Shown piece by piece: positions 1-7,968 of a stretch of 64,000 nucleotides of DNA. A program made the translations under genes and the position numbers. The stretch is from Astropecten irregularis (Eukaryota > Echinodermata > Asteroidea > Paxillosida > Astropectinidae). The notes below the pieces were generated by a model. It saw only the letters and a list, made by a program, of their open reading frames with translations, was not told the origin of the DNA and searched no databases. How positions within the stretch are numbered: position 1 is the first letter of the stretch; each line of letters starts with the position of its first letter. Location of the stretch: positions 15,083,390-15,147,389 of the forward strand of contig OZ020258.1 in NCBI GenBank assembly GCA_963971285.1, written 5' to 3'.

Positions 1-690
1 TCCTAAACCGTCATCTTGATACAACACAATGGCCTTACTTTCGCTCCTCCATTTTTTCACGAGGCAGCGCATGACTTTTGAGAATATGTAAGGTGCGGAT
101 GTAAGGCCAAAAGGTAGTACAGTGAATTTGAAGAACTAGCCACTCCAAGAGAAGCCAAGGTATTCTGTGTGTTTGTGGAAAATATCAATGTGATGATAGC
201 CGCTTTTGAGATCGAAAGAGAAAAGGTATTTGCTGAGGTAGGTATTAGCTGTTTTGAGGTCCTCGTATTTTACTGATTGTTTCCATACATGCAAATTCAC
301 TATTCTCAGGTCTAGAATGAGTCTCTTTTTGCCATTGGGCTGTACTGAGAGAGAGAGTGGACTGACGACCTTGGGTTTAGCATTGCATTGGACAATTCTG
401 CGTTCACTCAGTAGCTGAGTGATTGATTCTGATACGAATTGGGAATATGTATTCGCAGAACGGTTGTTAGCATTGAAAGTTGGGGCCGGTAACGTTATAA
501 ATGGAATTTTGTATCCCTCATGTATAACATCAAGTATAAATGGATTGACACATTTATTTTGCCAGTATGTCAAGTTCCTACGTAAGTTTCCTTTGACTAG
601 CTTCCCAACATCACCTTGCTCAAATTAAAATTCATCGTGTTTAAATAAAGCAAAATCGGTGTACTTATCTTCCATTATCTTGTCTTTGGT
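1..690 (-). pseudogene. Reverse transcriptase fragment of a Ngaro/DIRS-like retrotransposon (runs off window)
   Basis: Reverse-strand pol frame encoding fingers and palm of a reverse transcriptase of the tyrosine-recombinase (YR) retroelement type. Visible motifs are VSPLSLSVQPNGKKRLILD, then FSFDLKSGYHHIDI (first catalytic Asp), YLGFSW, LPFGLTSAPYIFSK, and near base 20 the catalytic box YQDD. The main open stretch is 136-573; reading continues in the same frame to base 1 across one TAG at about 136-138. Upstream the frame continues past another stop (TAA near 628) toward base 690, where it overlaps the gag frame. The RNase H and recombinase should lie to the left, outside the window. The clade call (Ngaro or DIRS-like rather than Gypsy) rests on the FDLKSGYHH-type motif and on the gag upstream; it is family knowledge, not proven here. 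Confidence 0.72.
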
Positions 691-1496
691 GGAGATCTGC
701 GCTGTTCTAACGGGCCCTGATATAGAAGGTTCTTGCGTCTTTGGCGGAGGTGACAAAGGTGTGGGGGAGCGGTGCTCTTGCCTGGCTGTGAGAGGGGGCA
801 CTCTTTTCTCCAGTGACCTGCTGAGCCACAAGCGAAACATCCTCCTGGCCTAGCTTGTTTATATGGTGGAACGGTGGGCTGTCTGTAGAAGGCTCCTGGG
901 TTTGAGGTTGTAGAGTTGGGGCGTGGTGTACTGGCACTGTAGGGACGAAAACGACTGCTTCCTCTCTGAGACTTGGCTTTTATCTTTTTGAGGGCTCTTG
1001 CTTCTGCACGGTTGATTCTCTTTTCATCCTCAGAGTCGGAGGCGAGATCGTTTTTTTCGTACTGCTTGACGGTCTCCCATCCGCCTTCACTCGTATCGGC
1101 AAGTCTGATAAGCTTTTGCCTATTTGCGAGTTTCTTGGTGGCCGAGTCAATGAGGGTGGAAGCCGATCTCGTGTCTCCCGTTTTGATGGCTTCTTTTGAC
1201 TTGGTAATGATCTCCAGCAGCTCATTGTTGAAGTCAAACTGCTTGTGGTTGCCTTCCCTCTTTCATTTTGTAGTCGTAGCGACTTTGATCTTCTCGTTGA
1301 TGTTCTTGTAAGAGTCTTGCTGGCTTTGTATCATATCTGAGCGCAGCAGACAACACGACTCTTTTATGGTCTGTTGTAGCTCGCTAGTGGTGCTTTGAAA
1401 CGCCATAAGTAGACGCTCTGTGTTGTCTGTATTGGCGTCCATTGTTGAACGAACGATAAGATTGGTTGCGATAGATCGTATGGATTGGCTGAGCAA
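690..1496 (-). pseudogene. Gag-like protein with zinc knuckle, same Ngaro/DIRS-like element
   Basis: Reverse-strand frame starting with an ATG at 1496. A helical N-terminal part of about 77 residues ends at a TGA (about 1260). The same frame then continues with KREGNHKQFDFNNELLEII and a Lys/Arg/Ser-rich linker to a CCHC zinc knuckle at 798-839, CFACGSAGHWRKEC, which fits CX2CX4HX4C. The TGA sits where a Trp codon would fit, so it may be a point mutation. The knuckle identifies a nucleic-acid-binding capsid protein. It lies directly upstream of the RT frame and overlaps it, the usual gag-pol order. The tail after the knuckle is poorly conserved. Confidence 0.62.
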
Positions 1497-1824
1497 TATA
1501 TTATGATTGTAGTTGTCTGTCGGTATGCAGATGGCGACTATTGGCCCACCCTACCTTATATACCCACTGAACCTTTCACCGACAAAACTCTCCGCGCAGC
1601 GGACTAATATTCCTATAAGAACTAATTTTCGTACTAATTCACTGGCCCGTTCAACCGTACGAAAATAGATTTCCTGTTACGCACGAAGAAACATGCAATG
1701 TTAATTTCACGACCCACGAGTTAAAAGTATCATTATCAGGGTCATATTGCAGCTATATAGCTCGACATACATGCGACGGCTGTGGTTGCAGGGTGTAGCG
1801 TAGGCCTACATATTGAATATTCAT

Positions 1825-2048
1825 GTCTACTTCACTCGTCTTACCTGTAGAGCCACTACTTATGCATATTTCCCTAGACCGTCAGGTATTCACGCTAAGA
1901 ATAGAAACAACAGCGGCCACGTAAGCGTCCTCTTTTCTCTTAGCGTCAAGACGGAAGGACGTGTTTTTCGACCTCTCCGTGTTTTTCACGCAAGCGAAGT
2001 TCCTTAAAGGTATTTTTTGATAACGAGCGTAGAGTTTGTAGTTTTCTT
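1825..2048 (+). repeat. Left terminal repeat of DIRS copy A1
   Basis: Begins GTCTACTTCACTCGTCTTAC and continues through ACTTATGCATATTTCCCTAG and GCCACGTAAGCGTCCTCTTT. The same sequence occurs inverted at the right end of copy A2 (to 48,727), at the start of element B (7,969), and in part at 43,251. This matches the inverted terminal repeats of DIRS-type elements, which lack target duplications. It is followed at 2,059-2,082 by a short TTGTG microsatellite at the start of the gag leader, which copy A2 shares. Confidence 0.7.
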
Positions 2049-2050
2049 CT

Positions 2051-3071
2051 GTGTATTCTTGTGTTGTGTTGTGTTGTGTTGTGCGGTATGAAGCGATCCG
2101 ATATAGCCGGTTTCACAAATACTGGGGTGAACAGCCACTCCCCAGTGCGATCCGTGCTCTCGTGTACGGACTCCGGCAGGTACGCTCCGTTACCCGCGCG
2201 GCAGTCCCCTGCCCGTCAGCCTCAGTCGGTCGGAGACGCGGGCAGTTCCGTCGGCCCGTTCGGGGACCTCAACGCCAGACGGGCCCCGTCACCCAGCAAC
2301 CCGACCCTGTGGTCCCCGCTCAAACCCCGATGATCGACGGCCACGGTTGGGTGGCACAAGGACAAAGGGACTTGCCGCACACTGTCAGCCGTGCGCCCGC
2401 GTCCCCTCCAGCTCTGAGCCTTCATCCCTCGATGTCTCTTGTGTCTGAGGAGGTCATTCAACCACAGGCTCACGCATCTGGCCAGCCTACTCTTGCTGCC
2501 GCTCGGGATTATCCTCGCTCTCCACAGTCTTCCCGTTCTTCGTACGGCTCAGCTGACGACGAGGGCGTGGCCCAGCTACAACGGCAGTATATTGCCGAGA
2601 CGGAGCTGCGCCTTGTACAACGAGACATGATCCGTGTGCTTCAGTTACCGCCGGAGGAGGAATCCCCTCAGTCGACTCATAAATCCTTTAAGCGAAAGAC
2701 CGGTGTTGATGTTTCTGGTGACAAGGTTTTCCCACTTATCCCCTTGGATCAGGTGTGTGCTGAGAAGATCTCTGGGATTATGTCCCCCTCTGAAAAGTGG
2801 TTGCCTTTCCCGAGTCGGTCACGCGGCTATTGCCGTTTTCCCCAAATCGAACTTGGATAAATTCTTCGCCACCCCGTCTCTCTCCGATGCGACGAAAGAC
2901 AAGTTGACAGCGGATGGGGGGCACCCCTCGGCGAAGCGGCCCTTCGCGGACAAGTCCCGCAATACGCTGGAGGACACACTGAAGAACACCGCCTCCCGTC
3001 ATGGCGTGGCCGCGGCCTCCTTTTGACTTCTCCTCACGGAATACCTGGTCTCCGGTTGTGAAGAAGAGTCG
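2051..3071 (+). pseudogene. DIRS copy A1 gag-like ORF1, shifted and internally deleted
   Basis: Pro/Ser/Gln-rich GC-rich frame (main open part 2051-2860) that matches the gag-like ORF of copy A2 at 46,876-48,448 in the opposite genomic orientation. Shared blocks include PVVPAQTPMI, WVAQGQRDLPHTVSRAP, the acidic block around LQLPPEEESPQS, and SPSEKWLPFPSRSRGY. Copy A1 lacks a block of roughly 180 residues present in A2 between the Pro-rich head and TGPVTQQPDP. After 2,860 the reading frame shifts and ends in the stretch that precedes the inverted RT segment. No zinc knuckle is visible, as usual for DIRS ORF1 products. Function (capsid-like) is inferred from position. Confidence 0.62.
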
Positions 3072-3076
3072 AAGAG

Positions 3077-4609
3077 TGTTTGAAACGTCCATCCACCAAC
3101 GAAGGTGCGGAAGCAAGCCAAGGGTGTCACTGGCCGCACGGAAAGACTTAAGCGATGAAGCTTTGGCCGGTAGAAGGAGAGCAGGTATGGCTGGATGGGG
3201 CGCATCCGCAACCTGCAGAAATTCACCACGTCTACTAAACTGGCCATAAGGCCCAGCAGTCTGAGCCAAGCGCCCGCAGGGGCCACTGAAACCGGAGGAA
3301 AAAGGGACACGCATTGGTGGAGGTTCAGCATGCGCTCCCACGTAGGACGGGCCAGCCCAGCCCGAAGGTCGAGAGACGCTCCCAGGAAGTCTGGGGACTG
3401 GGAGGGACACGGGCGGGACTTCTCCACATTGACGATAAACCCGAGGTCCTCCGCGAGGCTCCAGGTAAGGTTGAGTGCCGCCACCGTGGCCTCGCGGGAT
3501 TGTCCCACAATGAGCCAGTCGTCGAGGTACATGATAATAACATACGACTCTGGTAAAGACTCTGGCGAGGTGGAAAGGCCGAACGGGAGAGCCATGAACT
3601 CGTACATGTCCCGGTACTGGAAACGCAGGAACTTCCAGTGATCCTGTCTGATAGGGATGTGGAGGTATGCGTCCTTCAAATCTATGCTTGCTCCCCATGC
3701 TGGAGTCCGGATGGATTGGAGAATAATCTTCAGCGTATCCATACGGAAGTGACGAGGTCGAATGAATTTGTTGAGGGGTTTCAGGTTTAGAATCGGACGC
3801 CATACCCCGACCTCCTTGGGGACCAGGAAGAAGGTTGACATGAACCCCGAACGCGGCTCCCCCTGGGGAAGCATGCGGATCGCCCGCTTCTCGAGAAGTT
3901 ATGTTATTTCCGTCTCGAGAGAGCGGCGCTTTGAAGCATCGTGCGGCACTGGCGTGGGCCGAACGAGCATGTCCGACGGGGGGGTGTTCGTGAACTCGAG
4001 CGCATAACCTCGGGAGATTGTGTCGAGCACCCACCTGTCGGACGTAACCTGAACCCAAGACCCTGCGAATACCCGGAGACGGCCTCCCACGGGTCGAGTC
4101 ACTTACGCCTGGCCCCTGTAAACCGGGGGCCGGGCGTGAGATAACCACGGCCTGACTTCGGTTGCTGGCGCCATGCGGTGGCAGACTGGGACTGCGTGGG
4201 GCGGGCCGAAGGCCACGAAAACTACCACGAGTAGACAGACGCCCCGAGGGGCTACGTCGGGGAATTACGAATGACGGCTTGCCCCTGCCTCGAGACGCCT
4301 TGGGTGCGGGGGTGGGGGGGGGGGGGGGGGGGGGGCTGGGGCCGCTTAAGATTGATTTTCTCGGTGGCCTTCAGTCTCTTAGCCTCGGCCTGCATGAGTT
4401 CTTCAAACTCTCCAGCAAAGAGGTCGTTTCCCAGCAGGGGAAGGGCCTTCGGGCCTCTTACGAGCACCTTGGGACGGGAGAAACAGAGCTTCCAGCACGT
4501 TGCCCCGACGGGCCGAGGTTGCAAGGGCGGACACGCGGGCGAATTGGCCAAGCACCGACTGGCCATTATCAAGACAATGGAAGGCGGCCCTCAGCATGTC
4601 CGGAGGGAC
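3077..4609 (-). pseudogene. DIRS copy A1 reverse transcriptase segment, inverted relative to its own gag and recombinase
   Basis: Reverse-strand RT of the DIRS1 type. The N-terminal part (FAGSWVQVTSDRWVLDTISR) is followed by FMSTFFLVPK, WRPILNLKPLNKFIRP, SIDLKDAYLHIPI (catalytic Asp), ALPFGLSTSP and MYLDDWLIVGQS (catalytic YLDD box). The open part is 2999-3874, and one TAA near 3,900 separates it from the N-terminal piece. About 15 residues are missing between ALPFGLSTSP and YLDD compared with copy A2. The gag to the left and the recombinase to the right are on +, whereas in copy A2 all parts share one strand, so this block was flipped. A run of 22 G (4314-4335) lies inside. The 456-residue alternative frame over 2778-4148 is a shadow. 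Confidence 0.8.
4314..4335. repeat. Poly-G run of 22 bases in DIRS copy A1
   Basis: Uninterrupted G tract inside the inverted DIRS segment. Copy A2 has only a run of five G at the same place (about 46,594-46,600), so the run has expanded in A1. It could partly be an assembly artefact. Confidence 0.85.
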
Positions 4610-5150
4610 ATCCCGGGGAGGAGAACTCCGCCGCCGACGCCCTCTCGACGGGATGGCTTACGCCTTCCCCCCGTTCTCTTCTCATCCCTCGCGTGTTGAC
4701 CAAGCTAGAGCAGGAGGATTGCAAAGTCCTCCTCATAGCGCCGTTCTGGCCCCGTCAACCTTGGTTTCCGAGGCTGACCAAACTTCTAGTTCATCGACCA
4801 GTAATTCTTCCGCAGAGAGCGGACATTCTGCTCCAGCCGAGCTCGGGTTTTCTTCACCCGGCTCCGCAGGATCTCCACTTGACGTGTTGGGTGCTGTCAA
4901 GCAATCCCTCCGCGCAGCTGGCCTTTCTCAGCGAGCTACGGCCATTGCAGCCTGTAGCCGCAGGGCCTCCACCAGGAAGATCTACGACAGCAGATTACGT
5001 CATTTTTCCAAATGGTGCCGAATCCGATCTTTGCATCCCCCCAATACTTCTGTAGGGGAGGTTGCAGATTTTCCAGTGTATCTTTTCGAGAGCGACCTCG
5101 CGTCCAGTCCAAACTCTGGTGACCAAGTTCCATACATTCTTTCTACAAGG
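4610..5150 (+). pseudogene. DIRS copy A1: end of RNase H linker and N-terminal half of tyrosine recombinase, truncated
   Basis: Forward-strand continuation of copy A1. It opens with SAADALS, the usual end of a DIRS RNase H domain. Then comes a Ser-rich linker and the recombinase core-binding part QSLRAAGLSQRATAIAACS, STRKIYDSRLRHFSKWC and SVGEVADFPVYLFESDLASS. All of these match copy A2 at 44,230-44,900. The catalytic C-terminal half with HxxR and Tyr is absent: matching sequence stops near 5,150 and unrelated AT-rich DNA follows. Several frames are used, so no product is expected. Confidence 0.72.
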
Positions 5151-5427
5151 GTTCCCACGCAGGGCTCACCAAACGCTTTAAAATAATTAATTGAGCTCCG
5201 TGGACTGATTTGGGCGTATTTACTGGTCTGCACCCTGCAAGATTTGCACACTGAGAAAATGAAGCCACTGAGTACATTAGATTATTCAACTATTATTCAA
5301 TGCTACTAGTGCCTGTTGAAACAGCATTCTTCTTGTTCTTGCGGCTTTTAAGTTATTGAAAATACAATGAAGCGCAGTTTGTTTTCCTGGCGCGCCATTT
5401 TGGATGCATTAAATTCGGCAACACGTT
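5151..5427. other. No gene seen
   Basis: AT-rich flank of the truncated DIRS copy. The phrase TATTTACTGGTCTGCAC occurs here (about 5,217) and again near 48,930, in both cases shortly before a copy of the Harbinger-like MITE. Confidence 0.5.
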
Positions 5428-5534
5428 TGTAAAGTTTGACGTCTGAAACCACTGCCGTGCTCACACCGTGCTTAAGTCGCGCCGAATTCAATTGTATTCG
5501 ACACGGCATAAGCACGACGTCTGAACCGGGCCTT
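5428..5534. mobile_element. Harbinger-like MITE fragment, copy 1
   Basis: Contains the hairpin-forming end CGACACGGCATAAGCACGAC followed by GTCTGAACCGGGCCTTA. The same end occurs at 49,249-49,288. A GGGCC-type end next to TTA is what PIF/Harbinger MITEs show; the TTA target duplication cannot be confirmed on the left side. Confidence 0.5.
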
Positions 5535-5807
5535 ACACAGGTTTTGTCAAGTAATCCATGGACAGCTTTTAAAATGATGAGTACCTTCATTAAATATAGA
5601 CATAAGTCCTAGGAATGATCAATTTTATTCGTAATTTTTTTCTAACACGCAGGACTAGTGATTGTTTAATATATTGCTTACTGAGTGTCATTTGTTCCTT
5701 TTGGAAAGCATCACCAATTCTGGCCCAGTTCTTTTTGACTCGCCCTGTATAGTAAATCAAGTTTTTTATAAAGAGATTGTTGAAACTTAATGCAAATTTC
5801 ACCTCTG

Positions 5808-6487
5808 GAATGGCTCCTGGGTGCTGTGACTCCGGCGACGCATGTGGATGACTGAGAGTGGCTCCTTGGTGTTGCGACTCCGGCCACGTCTGTTGATGAC
5901 TGAGAATGGCTCCTGGGTGCTGCGACTCCAGCCACGCCTGTGGATGACTGAGAATGGCCCCTGGGTGCTGTGACTCCAGCCACGCCTGTGGATGACTGAG
6001 AATGGCTCATGGGTGCTCTGACTCCAGCCACGCCTGTGGATGACTGAGAATGGCTCCTGGGTGCTGTGACTCCTGCCACACCTGTGGATGACAGAGAATG
6101 GCTCCTGGGTGCTGTGACTCCAGCCACGCCTGTGTATGACTGAGAATGGTTCGTGGGTGCTTTGACTCCTGCCACGCATGTGGATGACTGAGAATGGCTC
6201 CTGGGTGCTGTGACTCCAGCCACGCCTGTTGATGACTAAGAATGGCTCCTGGGTGCTGTGACTCCGGCCACGCCTGTGGATGACAGAGAATGGCTCATGG
6301 GTGCTGTGACTCCGGCCACGCCTGTGGATGACAGAGAAGGCTCCTGGGTGCTGTGACTCCGGCCACACCGGTGGATGACTGAGAATGGCTCCTGGGTGCT
6401 GTTGACTCCAGCCACGCCTGTGGATGACAGAGAATGGCTCCTGGGTGCTGTGACTCCAGCCACGCCTGTGGATGACTGAGAATGGTT
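5808..6487. repeat. Minisatellite, 48-bp unit, about 14 copies
   Basis: Tandem copies of a 48-bp unit with core GGCTCCTGGGTGCTGTGACT followed by CCAGCCACGCCTGTGGATGA. Because 48 is divisible by three, all frames stay in phase, and two reverse frames are open as 16-residue repeats (VAGVTAPRSHSQSSTG and a WSHSTQEPFSVIH form). Units differ by single substitutions and a few one-base indels. No splice sites or start region support a protein, so it is treated as noncoding. Confidence 0.9.
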
Positions 6488-7160
6488 CCTAGGAACTGTG
6501 TCAGATACAGAGAAATTTCAATATAAGGTCATTCAGAAAGGACAGTAACTGAACCACAGGAACAATTGGCTACATATCAGTCATTCCTCCAAATACATAC
6601 TGTAGGCCAATGCTATTAAAGGTCTACTTTAAGTTAAGACACAGTAATCTTACTCCCTTGGGAAAACCTTCCATTAGTATTATATGAAACTTAAAGAGCC
6701 ATAACAGTATTTCTGATACGTATTCAAATGTTTTGGAAGCTCCAAAAATAACTGGTTTGGGTGCTTCAATGCTTCAATGAACCTAATGAACAGATATACT
6801 AAACACATTAAGATATATTGAATAACTAGAGCCTTAACTTCACATTCTCTGCATGGAAAACAAATTGACAGACACGATCTCGGACACAGGTATTTTGAAT
6901 CCAAATGCATTGCAGTCTTAAATACATGTGTCTTTATAAAGCTTTATAAATGTTGCATTTATAAAGCAAAATCTAACATTAATTTACTGATTGTGCATTT
7001 TTCTTTTTGGTATCAGCTTTAGTGACGCATTCTTTTAGAATAGAATAATAAACAACTGTATAAAAACAGTACCAACTAAACATCAGCATTCATTACTTTA
7101 TGATCAAGCACTCTAGCATTTACATATAGCATCTTTATGAGAGGGTCAGGGGTGGACAAG
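6488..7160. other. AT-rich sequence without recognisable gene
   Basis: No coding, repeat or RNA feature recognised. It lies downstream of the possible terminal exon at 7,161 and could be 3' UTR or intergenic DNA. Confidence 0.4.
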
Positions 7161-7217
7161 TTAAATGTGCAGTTTACCCTCTTTGATATTCCTCAGAATA
7201 AGCTCTGCAAACTGAAT
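7161..7217 (-). CDS. Possible terminal exon of an unidentified host gene
   Basis: On the reverse strand a good acceptor (CTGTTTTTCTTTTCAG) precedes a short open stretch IQFAELILRNIKEGKLHI and a TAA at 7,161. The amino acid mix looks like ordinary coding sequence. The upstream exon (7,500-7,591) leaves one base over, which would force another frame ending at a TAA about 13 codons in, so the join is not settled. Not recognised as any family. Confidence 0.28.
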   Translation of the reverse strand: MQFAELILRNIKEGKLHI

Positions 7218-7499
7218 CTGAAAAGAAAAACAGTACATTTGTAAATTGTTAGTTACATACTACTACTACTAGGCCCGTATATTTTACTGCAATCTTTTCA
7301 GAAAACTGTAGACTACCACATTTCACTTTCTACAAGTGTCTTTTTCACAATCTGGAAGTTTTCAGTTGCATTTCTTCCATTACATCCTTGAAACTTCTGA
7401 ACTACTGATTTTTTTTTGTAGAGAATAAATTTCTCACATTTTTCTTAAACATAATTATCCATACATAATTATGTTAATTCATATTACTATGGTTCCTAC

Positions 7500-7591
7500 C
7501 TCCTTCGGTCAACCTTCTTGCACTTGGGGCCTCCAATGAGACACTATAAGTGTTTCCATCTTTATCTTCAATTACAATTTGCTGCCAATGG
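7500..7591 (-). CDS. Possible internal exon of an unidentified host gene
   Basis: Reverse-strand stretch bounded by an acceptor (ATATTTAACAG) and a donor (GAAGGAG then GTAGGA). One frame is open and reads HWQQIVIEDKDGNTYSVSLE followed by APSARRLTEG. The other two frames have early stops. It is 92 nt, a normal internal exon length. It sits in a 1.4-kb stretch free of recognisable transposons. No family recognised. Confidence 0.35.
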
Positions 7592-7968
7592 CTGTTAAAT
7601 ATAAACCACGAAACAGAAAATGAACGTATTACATGTATCAGAGGATACTCATAACTCTCACTTTAAACCAAATTATCTTTATTCCACTTGACCTCTTTCC
7701 CAGTGACTGACTAGACACTAATACTTAATAGGGGCCTTTTGTAGTAGTCATCTTTTTGCAGGCCAGTTCTTTTGCTCCACAGGGCCAAGGAAACTTCCTT
7801 TTTGCATCCTCTGTTGAATGACCTTTAAGATGGCAGCCATGAACACCCTTTTACATCCAGAAATGAATACTGCATCACTGCAGCTTTGTAAAAATATTAT
7901 TTAAAGCATATATGTACCTACATGAAAGCTGTTAAAATTGTATACAATTAGCCTACCGCAACCATGCA

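Noticed and set aside
2778-4148. 456-codon reverse frame across the DIRS inversion
   Set aside because: It crosses the gag/RT junction and is out of frame with the recognisable RT motifs; GC-rich DNA keeps the shadow frame open.
5711-6463. Repetitive secreted or structural protein
   Set aside because: Open frames derive from the 48-bp period; indels switch frames between units and no signal peptide or splice support exists.
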